A DNA stretch of 43,395 nt from a virus. Location of the stretch: IMG/VR virus record IMGVR_UViG_3300032309_003163, positions 1 through 43,395 of that record; one strand, 5' to 3'. Made by a program: the position numbers and the translations under genes. The notes under the pieces were generated by a model that was not told the origin of the DNA, ran no database searches, and saw only the letters and a list, made by a program, of their open reading frames with translations. Positions 1 to 8,749 of this stretch are shown here, piece by piece; the stretch's first letter is position 1, and each line of letters opens with the position of its first letter.

Positions 1-60
1 ATCTCAGGTGAGAAATGGGAAACTGGACTAACCAGAGGAGCAGCTAATCAAATTTGGTAA
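1..60 (+). CDS. C-terminal end of an unknown protein (partial)
   Basis: An open frame enters from the left edge and ends at a TAA after 19 visible residues, finishing in AANQIW. It lies on the same strand as the virion-like genes that follow. Too little is visible to name a family. Confidence 0.6.
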   Translation: MSGEKWETGLTRGAANQIW

Positions 61-68
61 TTAACGTA

Positions 69-76
69 TATTTATA
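69..76 (+). promoter_or_regulatory. TATTTATA late-promoter-like octamer
   Basis: The octamer TATTTATA sits 17 bases before the ATG at 94. The same octamer recurs before many genes in the window, so it is read as a late-type promoter element. It would serve the three-gene unit 94-2870. Confidence 0.5.
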
Positions 77-93
77 AAATAAAATTAGTTCAA

Positions 94-1140
94 ATGGTAC
101 ATCCAAAATATAGCCCTGAAGAGGCTTTACAGAGAGCAAAGTTGATGATGAAGTATGATACTTCAAAAACTTTAAATGAAAATAAAGAAACAATTTCTGA
201 ACAAGATACTTTAACAAAAACAGGAATTGCAACCGCAGCGACCGCAGGTACTGCAGCGGCAATTGCGGGTGGAGCGGCAGCAGCAAATGTTGCAACAACA
301 ACTGCGTTAGGTGCTGGTGCTTACACTGCGATGGGTGTTGGGGCCACATTAGCCCCAAGTTTGGGAGTAACCGCAGCTGCGGCTTTAGGAGCTGGAGTTA
401 TTGGAGGAGCGGCGGCATTAGCTTTAGCTCCTTTAGTTATTTGGTATATGGATAAAGACAACGCCAAAGTTAAAGTTGAAAAAATTATTCAATATTGTGT
501 AAGTGATAAAACCAAAATTGACAAACTTGAGAGAGGGATTAGTGATGCCGAAGTTAGAAATTTATCCGACCAATTATATGACGCAATGAAAGGTGTAGGA
601 ACTGATGAAGAAGCGGTATATGGTGCTTTTAAATCCTTAAAAACCGCATCTGACTTCTGTGCACTAGTTACAAGATTCAATAGAGATTATGGTAGTGAAG
701 GTGATTTATTAGAGTGGTTGGATGATGATTTTGATGCAACTTCAGAGTGGATGCAAATTTACAGACCTCTTAGAGATATTGTTGAAGACAGTTTATTGTC
801 AATAAAAGATGAGACAATTGAAAAAGATTGCAAATCTGACCCTAATCAAGCTAAATGTAAAGGCGGCGGAGGCGGCGGAGGAGGAACTGGTGGTGGATAT
901 AGACCATGTTCAGGTGCATACAGTAAGGGATGTCAAGCGGAAGCAATTAAAACAGTACAAGGGTGTTTAGGTTTAGTACAAGATGGAAAATTTGGTCCTA
1001 AAACTGAAGCGGCTCTTAAAGCAAAAGGATTCAGCTCATTCACAGATGCTGAAGTCGATAAGATTTGTAATAAAACACCTACTACTCCAGTCAATTCAGA
1101 CGATGAGGACGTTGATGGAGTAGACCCAAATCAAATTTAA
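94..1140 (+). CDS. Virion-like protein with Ala/Gly-rich hydrophobic region, annexin-like repeat and peptidoglycan-binding domain
   Basis: The 348-residue product has four visible parts. Residues 1-38 form a charged N-terminus containing SKTLNEN. Residues 43-119 are Ala/Gly-rich and hydrophobic and could insert in membranes. Residues about 157-213 resemble one annexin repeat, with the hallmark KGVGTDEEAV followed by RFNRDYGSEGDLLEWL. A run of eight glycines at about 257-264 leads to a PG_binding_1-like domain (about 280-325, motif DGKFGPKTEAAL) with several cysteines. The mix suggests an injected or tail-associated protein that contacts membrane and cell wall; this is inference. The next gene follows after 4 bases, so they are co-transcribed. 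The annexin match is by eye and one repeat alone would not make a canonical annexin. Confidence 0.75.
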   Translation: MVHPKYSPEEALQRAKLMMKYDTSKTLNENKETISEQDTLTKTGIATAATAGTAAAIAGGAAAANVATTTALGAGAYTAMGVGATLAPSLGVTAAAALGAGVIGGAAALALAPLVIWYMDKDNAKVKVEKIIQYCVSDKTKIDKLERGISDAEVRNLSDQLYDAMKGVGTDEEAVYGAFKSLKTASDFCALVTRFNRDYGSEGDLLEWLDDDFDATSEWMQIYRPLRDIVEDSLLSIKDETIEKDCKSDPNQAKCKGGGGGGGGTGGGYRPCSGAYSKGCQAEAIKTVQGCLGLVQDGKFGPKTEAALKAKGFSSFTDAEVDKICNKTPTTPVNSDDEDVDGVDPNQI

Positions 1141-1144
1141 AGAT

Positions 1145-2158
1145 ATGAAACAATTTTTAGTAGAAGAATCAGAAAAAAATAAAATCCTTTCAATGCATAA
1201 AAGTTTGCTAGAACAGGCAAATAAACCTATGACAGAAGAAGAAACACTAAGAGGTGCAATGTCTGCAGGTTGTTTGAAGAACGGTTCGTTGAAACGTTCT
1301 AAATCTACAGGTAAAATGTTTTATAAGAAGGAGAGTACCAAGCAAGCGGGTAAGATGGTTAGATTTTATCCCGACATGACTTTTGAATTTGAAGATGGAA
1401 GTAGTAAAGGAAAATGGGCGTGTCCACAATTAGCAACAGTTGTCGCGGCAGCTGCGGCGGCACAACAAACTGCGGCTCAAACAAGTGCAGACAATGAATC
1501 TAAAATTCAAACAGAACTTAAGAAAAATTGGAAAAGATTAGAAACGTTAAGAGCTGAAGGAGTTGATTTAACAACCTTGGATAAGGTTTACGACACTCAA
1601 GTTATTGGAAATGTAACTTTATATAGACCAAAAGGTTCATCAACAACTTTTACACCAGGTACATCTACAGCAGATTTCAATAAAGAACAGTTAGAATTCG
1701 TATCAACATTCGAAAAGAAAGGATATAAATTAAATCCAACAAGAGTTGAGCAATCTACAATGGTTAAAGTTACTGATAAAGAATTAGGTGCACCTGCAGA
1801 CTTATTTCCTAACGGATTAGTTATGTATTACAATCCAAATGCACAATCTCAAATCAGTAGAAGAGATGATAGTGTTTTATCGAATATATTAGATAATCAA
1901 TCTGTTGATAGACAAGCTTGTAGAAAGAATGTTGATGATTATTTCAAATCATTCCAAAGAAAAAATAGTATTGTAATAGACCCTGCAACAATTAACAAAG
2001 CGAAAAGAATTGTTCAAGCTTGTAAAGATGAACATTACGGTAAGTGGGGAGTAGCAGGTGGAGGAAACAAATTAGATAATTATTTAGACATATTAGCAGG
2101 AAATAAAGAAGGTGGACCAACATCTTACGGAGACGATTCAATTTGGAGAATAAAGTAA
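1145..2158 (+). CDS. Unknown virion-associated-like protein
   Basis: The 337-residue product is not recognised. It starts MKQFLVEESEKNKILSMHKS, a short amphipathic N-terminus of a kind I associate with structural proteins of T4-like phages of marine and freshwater hosts. An Ala-rich run (VVAAAAAAQQ) lies near residues 98-107, and paired cysteines occur near the N- and C-terminal thirds. It starts 4 bases after the previous stop and ends 7 bases before the next start, so it is part of a three-gene transcription unit. A virion role is inferred from neighbours only. Confidence 0.7.
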   Translation: MKQFLVEESEKNKILSMHKSLLEQANKPMTEEETLRGAMSAGCLKNGSLKRSKSTGKMFYKKESTKQAGKMVRFYPDMTFEFEDGSSKGKWACPQLATVVAAAAAAQQTAAQTSADNESKIQTELKKNWKRLETLRAEGVDLTTLDKVYDTQVIGNVTLYRPKGSSTTFTPGTSTADFNKEQLEFVSTFEKKGYKLNPTRVEQSTMVKVTDKELGAPADLFPNGLVMYYNPNAQSQISRRDDSVLSNILDNQSVDRQACRKNVDDYFKSFQRKNSIVIDPATINKAKRIVQACKDEHYGKWGVAGGGNKLDNYLDILAGNKEGGPTSYGDDSIWRIK

Positions 2159-2165
2159 TTTAATT

Positions 2166-2870
2166 ATGTTAGAAAAAAACATTAGGAAGGCAATTTTAGA
2201 AACGAAAGAAAAAAAAGAAAAACTTTTGATTGAAGAGGGCTTGGTAAAAAGTAGAATTATGATGATTGTTGAATCAAAAAACAACATCAAAAATTTCAAA
2301 TCTTTACCAAAGGAAAAACAAGAAAAAATTGCCTACAAACTTTTAGAAGAAATTAATTACTTACAAGAAACAAATTTGTTGAACGAACAACTTATGGATT
2401 TCTTAGGTAAGATTTTTGGAAATAGTTTGGGTGGTATTCTTCAGACAGTTGCAGAACCGATGGTTAATTCCTTAATGGGTGCAATTGGTCTCGGTGATAG
2501 TTATTTTGGAAAATTCTTAGTTTCCTTTATAACATCGAATCCTACAAGATTAGCTAAAGCTTTGAAGAGTTGTGAAGAATTAACAAAGTTAGTTGCAGAA
2601 TCTTTAGCAGAAGCGGTATTCATGATGATTCAAAAACAACAAGGATTAGAGGGTCAAGGATATACTTTCTTGAGAAATGCTTTGGGAGGTGCGGTTAAAG
2701 ATTATGCATTCGTACAAGGCATTGAAAAACAAATCAGTGGTATTGTCTGTGAATTGTTTGGTAAAATGAATAATAAAGCATCAGGAGTTTTTGATAAACT
2801 CAAAACTGATGTGGTTGGAAGTGTAAGTGGATTAATTCCGGCAACTGCATCTTCAAGTACGCCAAAATAA
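2166..2870 (+). CDS. Unknown helical protein
   Basis: The 234-residue product has no family I recognise. The first 80 residues are Lys/Glu-rich and predicted helical. The middle, from about residue 80, is more hydrophobic (FLGKIFGNSLGGILQTVAEP) and could associate with membranes. It is the last gene of the unit that begins at 94, and it is followed by a terminator shared with the convergent clpP gene. Confidence 0.7.
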   Translation: MLEKNIRKAILETKEKKEKLLIEEGLVKSRIMMIVESKNNIKNFKSLPKEKQEKIAYKLLEEINYLQETNLLNEQLMDFLGKIFGNSLGGILQTVAEPMVNSLMGAIGLGDSYFGKFLVSFITSNPTRLAKALKSCEELTKLVAESLAEAVFMMIQKQQGLEGQGYTFLRNALGGAVKDYAFVQGIEKQISGIVCELFGKMNNKASGVFDKLKTDVVGSVSGLIPATASSSTPK

Positions 2871-2930
2871 TTAAAACTATTTTGTGATAAACTGACGAAC
2901 AAAAATAAAGGGGGTGTTCCAAGGTCTAAA

Positions 2931-2959
2931 AAAAAGAAGGGTTATTTACCCTTCTTTTT
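2931..2959. terminator. Bidirectional terminator between gene 2166 and clpP
   Basis: A 12-bp stem AAAAAGAAGGGT / ACCCTTCTTTTT with a 5-base loop, A-rich on one side and T-rich on the other, ends both convergent units. It overlaps the last codons of clpP. Confidence 0.8.
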
Positions 2960-3622
2960 TGTTTTAACAATCTCGTCAATAATTCCGTATTCTAAAGCTT
3001 GTTCACTATCTAACCACAAGTCCCTGCTGGCATCAATTTTAACTTGTTCAGGGTCTTTATCACAATACTCTCCAAGTAAACCGAAAAGAATATCATTCAG
3101 TTTTGTCCACTCTCTCATAGTGATTTCCGCGTCTTGAATGTTACCAACAGCACCTCCTGAAGATTGGTGTAACATAGTTCTTGAAAACCTCAAAGAACTT
3201 CTTTTACCCTTGGTTCCCGCCCCGAGTAAAATAGACCCCATAGATGCCGCCATACCTGTATTGACCGTTCTAATATCACAGGAGATGTAGTTCATCACAT
3301 CAACCATAGAAAGTCCTGATTTTACACTACCGCCAGGGCTATCGATGTGCATTGTGATATCCGCTTTGTCACTGTTGTCCATAAACATCAACTGAGCTTG
3401 TACAATCGTGGACATTCTATCATCTACAGGTCCTGCAACCCATATGATTCTATCCCTCATCAATCTTGAAAAGATATCAATCTGAGTAGCTCTCATCTCT
3501 CTTTCTTCAAGGATATAAGGAGTCATTGACGATTGAATTTGATTTGAAAAATTGTATAGGTCTAAAGAACCTTTACCTAAATGTTTTGTGTAGTAATTTT
3601 GGAATTCTTGTCCGATGTTCAT
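2942..3622 (-). CDS. clpP: ClpP-type serine protease subunit
   Basis: The 226-residue product is a Clp protease proteolytic subunit (peptidase family S14). The triad is intact: Ser128 in GMAASMG, His152 in MLHQSSGG and Asp201 in SRDLWLD. The oxyanion segment DSPGGSVKSG (about 94-103) and the handle region are present. An N-terminal extension of about 35 residues precedes the usual start of mature ClpP. ClpP forms a 14-subunit chamber that degrades proteins fed by a AAA+ unfoldase; a candidate partner lies at 25826-27841. It is not the prohead protease, because a gp21-type protease is present separately at 40199. It has its own Bacteroidota-type promoter (3640-3670), indicating expression by the host polymerase. 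Confidence 0.93.
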   Translation of the reverse strand: MNIGQEFQNYYTKHLGKGSLDLYNFSNQIQSSMTPYILEEREMRATQIDIFSRLMRDRIIWVAGPVDDRMSTIVQAQLMFMDNSDKADITMHIDSPGGSVKSGLSMVDVMNYISCDIRTVNTGMAASMGSILLGAGTKGKRSSLRFSRTMLHQSSGGAVGNIQDAEITMREWTKLNDILFGLLGEYCDKDPEQVKIDASRDLWLDSEQALEYGIIDEIVKTKKKGK

Positions 3623-3639
3623 ATCTATTATATTTTGAA

Positions 3640-3670
3640 CAAAGATAGTAAAAATTAACTTAATCCCAAA
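3640..3670 (-). promoter_or_regulatory. Bacteroidota-type promoter of clpP
   Basis: On the minus strand TTTG (3667-3670), a 19-base spacer and TATCTTTG (3640-3647) match the Bacteroidota primary-sigma consensus TTTG-N19-TAnnTTTG exactly. It ends 17 bases before the clpP start codon. Confidence 0.85.
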
Positions 3671-4296
3671 ATATCGTCAGCAATTTCTTTTGCAGACAAT
3701 TCTTTCCAGTTTCTTGGGTGTTGGTATGACCAAAAAACTTTCCAGTTTCCAAACCATAAATTTCCGTGTTTTCTTGTTTCACCAACACTTTTGAAATCGG
3801 TACTAGTTTTTGGAAAACGACCAATATTATAGGTTTTATAAGGTGTGGAAACATTATCGGTTTTATAAAGATTGTTTATTTCGTCGAATTTAGAATTCAC
3901 TTTAACAATACATCCGTGTTTCTGTTGATATTCATTAATATTATTAACCCAAATTTTGGCATCTTCAATATAGTCGGTGACTAAATTGAATTCGACCAGT
4001 TCACCACAGTCGTTGTACCTATGATTGTAAATTTTTTGTAACCCAACATTTTTTACAAATTTGAAAACGGATATTTCGTAATCTCCGTAAAATTCACCAA
4101 AGAAATAAAAATTATTATCTTTTAGAAAGTTATCATTCCTGTTAAAATGAAACGCCTCAACAAATTTTGATTCGGGATTATTTTTTACATATTCTCTAAC
4201 CTCAACATAATAGAAACGGTCAGGACCCAAAACATCGACATAAATGCTTGGGTTAAAGTTTATCTCTATTTGTTCATTATTTACGGTAGTAAGCAT
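3655..4296 (-). CDS. Unknown protein downstream of the carbamoyltransferases
   Basis: The 213-residue product has no recognisable domain. It is rich in aromatic residues and Asn, with a C-terminal stretch containing WFGNWKVFWSYQHPRNW. Its start overlaps the end of the upstream carbamoyltransferase gene by 20 bases, so the two are translationally linked and probably act in the same process. The -33 element of the clpP promoter lies inside its last codons. No signal peptide or membrane segment is seen. Confidence 0.75.
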   Translation of the reverse strand: MLTTVNNEQIEINFNPSIYVDVLGPDRFYYVEVREYVKNNPESKFVEAFHFNRNDNFLKDNNFYFFGEFYGDYEISVFKFVKNVGLQKIYNHRYNDCGELVEFNLVTDYIEDAKIWVNNINEYQQKHGCIVKVNSKFDEINNLYKTDNVSTPYKTYNIGRFPKTSTDFKSVGETRKHGNLWFGNWKVFWSYQHPRNWKELSAKEIADDILGLS

Positions 4297-5869
4297 AATC
4301 TCCTATTATTAATTTATCGATAATACCTTTTTGTAATGTGTTGAAAGCTTGGCTTGGGGAATCAATAATTGGCTCGTTGTGAGAATTGAATGATGTGTTA
4401 AGTAACACAGGTATACCTGATATCTTGTGATAGGCATTTAGTATTTCCCAAAACTTTTTGTTTTTTTCTTTTACAACTATCTGAGGTCTTGCACTTTTGT
4501 CTGATTTTTGAATTACTGCAGGAATCTTATTTATCCATGATTCTCTTGTTGAGTAACAAACAGTCATGAATTCTGCGGAATATTTTGATTTCGAGGGATA
4601 AAATATTTCATCAAAATGTTCTTCCATTACAATCGGTGCAAACGGCATGATTTCGTATCTTTTTAACCTTTCATTCAAAACCTTATGAGTACTTATTTTG
4701 GTTGGTTTTACTAAAATACTTCTCGCACCTAATGCCCTCGGACCGTGTTCAAATCTGTCTTGAAACCACCCAATAATTCCTCCTTCTTCTATTTCTTTTG
4801 CAATTTTATCAGGTGAATAAATTTCTTTGTGAAAATTATAATTCCTTGACATTATTTCGATTATTTCATTTGTATAACCAATACCAAAAAAAACGTTTTG
4901 TAGTTTCTTTGGTTTTATTATTTCACCTAACTCTACTGCTTTTCTTATACAAGCCCCTAATGGTAAACCTTCATCACCCATCGGAGGATAAATAAAAATT
5001 TCATCAACAAAATCTAACTCGTTAATTTTTTGGTTAAGTTTAACATTGGCAAAAAGTCCACCTGAAAATGCGAATTTCCTATATTCGGGATATTGTTTGT
5101 TTAAATCAGTCAGAAACTGAACAAACATTTCATTAGTATAGTGTTGTAAGTTATATGAAAAAACTTCTCGTTGTTCTTTGGTGTCAAACGCTCCTTGAAA
5201 ACGCATGGAATCCATGAAAAATTTAGTTCTTTCTGCAGTTGTGGATGGAGAAAATTTTAAATCTTTATATTGTATCAGGGTTTTCAACATGTTTATAATG
5301 TTTTCGTCGTAGTATCCGTCGGCTGCCATACCCATCAATTTACCTTCGTCTTTACAGATTTTCCAAAATGATGCTCCATTTTTATCTACACCAAGCATAC
5401 CTGTAGTAGAGAAACCCCAAAGATGTGAGATACTACCAAACGTACAATAATCCATACTTTTTAATAATGTCATTTTACCGTCTTCGCATAGGTAAATTTT
5501 CATCATTGATTCATCTCCGCCACCATCATATGAAATTGTCATAACTTTACCATCCATACCACTTGTGAAATACGCACCATAACAGTGAGATTCGTGATGA
5601 CTTACCCTCTCATATTTACCGTTTGTAAGTTCATCGGCGTATAAATCAGGTACAGGTTCAACCATCATTCTATGGTCTGCATCTTTGATTTGTAAACCAG
5701 ACAACTCAACAATTTTCGAAGACGATAAATTAGGAAATGATTCGTAATTGTCTCCAGCCTTTATTCTTGTTAACCGTTCTTCCTCAAGTACAAATTTTAT
5801 TTCACCATCTACAATTAAAGCGGATGTTGCACTATGAGAGCCAGCAAAGAAAGAATAAATTGAACTCAT
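4277..5869 (-). CDS. NodU/CmcH-type carbamoyltransferase (second of pair)
   Basis: The 530-residue product belongs to the NodU/CmcH O-carbamoyltransferase family, which moves a carbamoyl group from carbamoyl phosphate, via carbamoyl-adenylate, to a hydroxyl. Visible landmarks are the N-terminal motif HHESHCYGAY (91-100), the ASKHA-like segment ISYDGGGDES, and in the C-terminal YrdC-like part GPRALGARSILV, MPFAPIV and VLLNTSFNSHNEPI. Length fits the family. The upstream gene is a second, different carbamoyltransferase whose stop lies one base away. In phages, family members have been linked to carbamoylation of hydroxymethylcytosine, but sugars are also known substrates. The acceptor here cannot be read from sequence. 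Confidence 0.88.
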   Translation of the reverse strand: MSSIYSFFAGSHSATSALIVDGEIKFVLEEERLTRIKAGDNYESFPNLSSSKIVELSGLQIKDADHRMMVEPVPDLYADELTNGKYERVSHHESHCYGAYFTSGMDGKVMTISYDGGGDESMMKIYLCEDGKMTLLKSMDYCTFGSISHLWGFSTTGMLGVDKNGASFWKICKDEGKLMGMAADGYYDENIINMLKTLIQYKDLKFSPSTTAERTKFFMDSMRFQGAFDTKEQREVFSYNLQHYTNEMFVQFLTDLNKQYPEYRKFAFSGGLFANVKLNQKINELDFVDEIFIYPPMGDEGLPLGACIRKAVELGEIIKPKKLQNVFFGIGYTNEIIEIMSRNYNFHKEIYSPDKIAKEIEEGGIIGWFQDRFEHGPRALGARSILVKPTKISTHKVLNERLKRYEIMPFAPIVMEEHFDEIFYPSKSKYSAEFMTVCYSTRESWINKIPAVIQKSDKSARPQIVVKEKNKKFWEILNAYHKISGIPVLLNTSFNSHNEPIIDSPSQAFNTLQKGIIDKLIIGDYAYYRK

Positions 5870-5870
5870 A

Positions 5871-7538
5871 TTAATTTCTTGATATGATGAAATTATTGAT
5901 AACTAAAAAATCTAAATTGTTTTCTAAAAATGTGTTAATTGCCTCCTTTGGAGTTTCAACAATCGGTTCTTTAGGTCCATTAAAACTAGTATTCAACAAA
6001 ACAGGAACGTTTGTTTTTTCATAGAATTTTTTAATCAAGGAATAAAATTTTTGATTATTATTTTCTGTGACGGACTGGTGTCTTGCTGAATTATCAACAT
6101 GAACAACTGCGGGTATTTTATTTCTCCACTCTTCTCTAACAGTCGTAGTAACCAACATATATGGAGAGTAAACGTCAGATTCAAAAATTTCTGACTGATG
6201 TTCGAACATAACTGCGGGTGCAAATGGTCTGTACCACTCTCTTTTCTTTATGTCTGAGTTTATATGACCTGTCATCCATGATTTAATTGGAGATGCTAAA
6301 ATTGAACGATTACCTAATGCTCTTGGCCCTATTTCTGAACCACCTTGAAACCATCCGATAACTCTATTTTCGGATAACCAATATGCCATTTCATTCAATA
6401 ATTCGTTGAAATCTTGGTACTCTGTAAAGTTTAATCCAACGTAGTCGTTTAAGGCCTCAATAACTTCTTTTCTATCGTATGTTTTACCCAAATATGGACT
6501 TAATTGTTCTACTTCTTCAATATCGGTTAATTTTTGATATGCAAACCAAGCACAACCCAATGGAATTCCACTGTCGTCACTTGGTGGGATAAAGTATGAA
6601 TTTTCGTACAATCCTGAGTTCAAAATAAGTTCGTTAGAATTGCAGTTTAAAAAAGAACCACCAGCAACACAAACATTTTTAGAATCTGTACGTTTCTTTG
6701 CCATTTTGGCCAAAATCAAAGAGGCTCTTTCTTGTTCTCTTTGATAAATTCCTGCAACACAAGCTTTTGAGAAAAAGTCACTTCTCCAAGTAACCCTTGG
6801 ATAAATTGTGTTGTTTGATATGAATATATCATCTTCAAGTTCTTCAACAAAATTCGGAGCTTCATCAACGATATTTTTATCAGCATATGATGCTAATCCC
6901 ATTAATTTACCTGCCGGCCAAGTATTACTATTTGGTTCAAAAATTAATTGTAGGGAACCTTGAGAATAAACCGTACCCAAAGAAGTACTTTCTCCTGTAT
7001 TCAAAGGTACAGGGTATTTTATCCATTTTTTGTAAACCTCTTTGTATTCATTCTTTTTAAAATGATAAATTGATATTCCTTCTGTCCAATCCTCATCCGA
7101 ATTTAATTCACTTCGGTCAAGGTCGTACCACAGATGTAGTTTGTTTTTATAGTTCAATATACTTCCTGACGCATCTGCAACAATGACCGCAGCATCATCA
7201 AAACCAGAACTAAAAAAAGTTGAATATGCGTGAGCTAAATGATGTGGAATAAAATACAACTTATCATAACTAACGTCTGTGTATTTCTTAAAAAAGTTCG
7301 AAGGTGTTTTATCTTCAAGCTCGGTTGTACTGTAGACAAAATAATCTATTTCCTTATAGGTAATTCCTATTGCGTTGAGACAATAATTTATCGATTCAAA
7401 AGGAATTATTCCTCCTTGATGTGCTCCGTCATGTTTGATTCTTGATAATCTTTCTTGGGTTATACCAATAACGACTTTACCATCCTCAATAATAACTGCA
7501 CCTTTATCGTGCCCTACTGAAAAACCTAATACCCTCAT
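5871..7538 (-). CDS. NodU/CmcH-type carbamoyltransferase (first of pair)
   Basis: The 555-residue product carries the family landmarks: GFSVGHDKGAVIIEDGKVV at the N-terminus, HHLAHAYS at 99-106, VADASGS, and in the C-terminal YrdC-like domain GPRALGNRSILASP, WYRPFAPAV and VLLNTSFNGPKEPI. It is distinct in sequence from its neighbour, so the pair is not a recent duplication. The two may use different acceptors or form a heteromeric enzyme. The gene starts 10 bases after a small acidic protein gene on the same strand. No host-type promoter is seen directly before it, so it is probably read with the HNH operon from 8680. Confidence 0.9.
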   Translation of the reverse strand: MRVLGFSVGHDKGAVIIEDGKVVIGITQERLSRIKHDGAHQGGIIPFESINYCLNAIGITYKEIDYFVYSTTELEDKTPSNFFKKYTDVSYDKLYFIPHHLAHAYSTFFSSGFDDAAVIVADASGSILNYKNKLHLWYDLDRSELNSDEDWTEGISIYHFKKNEYKEVYKKWIKYPVPLNTGESTSLGTVYSQGSLQLIFEPNSNTWPAGKLMGLASYADKNIVDEAPNFVEELEDDIFISNNTIYPRVTWRSDFFSKACVAGIYQREQERASLILAKMAKKRTDSKNVCVAGGSFLNCNSNELILNSGLYENSYFIPPSDDSGIPLGCAWFAYQKLTDIEEVEQLSPYLGKTYDRKEVIEALNDYVGLNFTEYQDFNELLNEMAYWLSENRVIGWFQGGSEIGPRALGNRSILASPIKSWMTGHINSDIKKREWYRPFAPAVMFEHQSEIFESDVYSPYMLVTTTVREEWRNKIPAVVHVDNSARHQSVTENNNQKFYSLIKKFYEKTNVPVLLNTSFNGPKEPIVETPKEAINTFLENNLDFLVINNFIISRN

Positions 7539-7548
7539 TTAATAAAAT

Positions 7549-7845
7549 TTACTCTGATACGGTAGTTTCATCACTACCTTTATTTGTGTCCATGTTTACG
7601 GCAGTACCTTCTTCCAAATCTTCATCACATTTGTATATGTGAACCTGATTTTGATGTTGGAAAACAATAACTTTTTTAACGTCATCACCTAAGTCAATAT
7701 CACCTTTGATGTCGACAACGATACCTTCACCTTCTTTGAGGATTAATCCTAATGCTCTTGCGAAAATTAATGAAGCGTTTACTAGGTCTTGAGGGTCTTG
7801 CACCTGACCTGATTGTTCTGGATTTGTGTAATTTGATTCTTGCAT
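7549..7845 (-). CDS. Small acidic protein of unknown function
   Basis: The 98-residue product is acidic and lacks signal peptide or membrane segment. A central region (FARALGLILKEGEGIVVDI) followed by alternating hydrophobic and charged residues suggests a small beta-rich domain. It lies between a membrane-anchored small protein and the carbamoyltransferases with short spacers (10-13 bases), indicating one operon. Confidence 0.65.
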   Translation of the reverse strand: MQESNYTNPEQSGQVQDPQDLVNASLIFARALGLILKEGEGIVVDIKGDIDLGDDVKKVIVFQHQNQVHIYKCDEDLEEGTAVNMDTNKGSDETTVSE

Positions 7846-7858
7846 TTTATTTTATTTT

Positions 7859-8158
7859 TTATTCGGTTTCTTGTGAAATTATGTCACCATACTGTGACGC
7901 GGCTTTAGGATTTCGTTTTACAAAAAGTTCAAACGCTATCTGATATCTTGACAATTCAACCTGAGCTGGAAAAAGTTCTACGGATAAGGAATCCGAAAGA
8001 ATGGTCAAACTATCAACATCTTTGTTTAGTTGTTCTATCTCTATTTTTTGTTTTTTTAAATCTGAAGAGGCATTACCCAACATAACTGTTGTGTATAAAA
8101 GTAATAAAGTAGAAATTACAACTAAAATTATTAAGGTTTTATTTAACATACTATTCAT
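7859..8158 (-). CDS. Small membrane-anchored coiled-coil protein
   Basis: The 99-residue product has one N-terminal membrane segment (about residues 7-27, LIILVVISTLLLLYTTVML) followed by a Leu/Lys/Glu/Asp-rich coiled-coil stretch to about residue 60. This layout resembles FtsL-type or inner-membrane spanin proteins. No lysis cassette is visible next to it, so neither identity is assigned. Confidence 0.65.
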   Translation of the reverse strand: MNSMLNKTLIILVVISTLLLLYTTVMLGNASSDLKKQKIEIEQLNKDVDSLTILSDSLSVELFPAQVELSRYQIAFELFVKRNPKAASQYGDIISQETE

Positions 8159-8175
8159 AAGTATAAGTTTAATTT

Positions 8176-8664
8176 TTAATAAACAAATGATTTTTGGTAT
8201 TCATTCCAAACCTTTTGTACGCTTTGGTTTTCACCAACTAATGTTGGGACAAAAGGTTTTTGTTTCATAAACATTCTTGCTTCATCAGGAGTTTTGTTCC
8301 CTTTCTTTAAATTACATTTGAAACAAGATGTTACAAGATTAGTCCAATCGTTTCCTCCTCCCCTTGATTTGGGTAAAACGTGGTCTAAGGTCAAATCCTT
8401 TTTTGAACCACAATAAACACATTCATAATTATCTCTTTTGTAAATCCTTGGTCTACTTACTCGTAAAGTTCTTACGTGATGTTTGATGTATTTCAATAAT
8501 CTAATAATGAGTGGTCTAACATATGTATTATACCCTGAGGTGATTGGATTTTCGTCAGATTTTACAATTTCGGCTTTCCCTTTATCAACAAGCACAAAAC
8601 CTCTACGAATACTTGTAACATTCAGAGGAGTATAATCGAAATTCAAGACCAACACATTACCCAT
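8176..8664 (-). CDS. HNH endonuclease
   Basis: The 162-residue product has a C-terminal HNH domain: CVYC (Cys82, Cys85), the core LTLDHVLPKSRGG (His95), Asn109 in TNLV, and CFKCN (Cys114, Cys117). The cysteine pairs bind structural zinc and the His/Asn residues form the beta-beta-alpha metal site. The N-terminal 75 residues (VLNFDYTPLNVTSIRRG) are typical of a common bacterial and phage HNH subfamily. Roles for relatives range from restriction to homing or packaging; no specific one is supported here. It is first in an operon that has a host-type promoter. Confidence 0.88.
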   Translation of the reverse strand: MGNVLVLNFDYTPLNVTSIRRGFVLVDKGKAEIVKSDENPITSGYNTYVRPLIIRLLKYIKHHVRTLRVSRPRIYKRDNYECVYCGSKKDLTLDHVLPKSRGGGNDWTNLVTSCFKCNLKKGNKTPDEARMFMKQKPFVPTLVGENQSVQKVWNEYQKSFVY

Positions 8665-8679
8665 TACATAAAATTTTTA

Positions 8680-8709
8680 CAAATATAGTTTATTTCATTA
8701 AAAAACAAA
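8680..8709 (-). promoter_or_regulatory. Bacteroidota-type promoter of the HNH operon
   Basis: On the minus strand TTTG (8706-8709), an 18-base spacer and TATATTTG (8680-8687) lie 15 bases before the HNH start. The spacer is one base shorter than consensus. Confidence 0.65.
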
Positions 8710-8734
8710 AGGGGTCAATTTGATTTGACCCCTT
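8709..8734 (-). terminator. Terminator after the 34-residue orphan gene
   Basis: A perfect 10-bp stem AAGGGGTCAA / TTGACCCCTT with a 6-base loop is followed on the minus strand by TTTTGTTTTTT. It separates the small gene at 8750-8854 from the HNH operon; the T-run also holds the HNH promoter's -33 element. Confidence 0.8.
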
Positions 8735-8749
8735 AGATATACTACAGAT

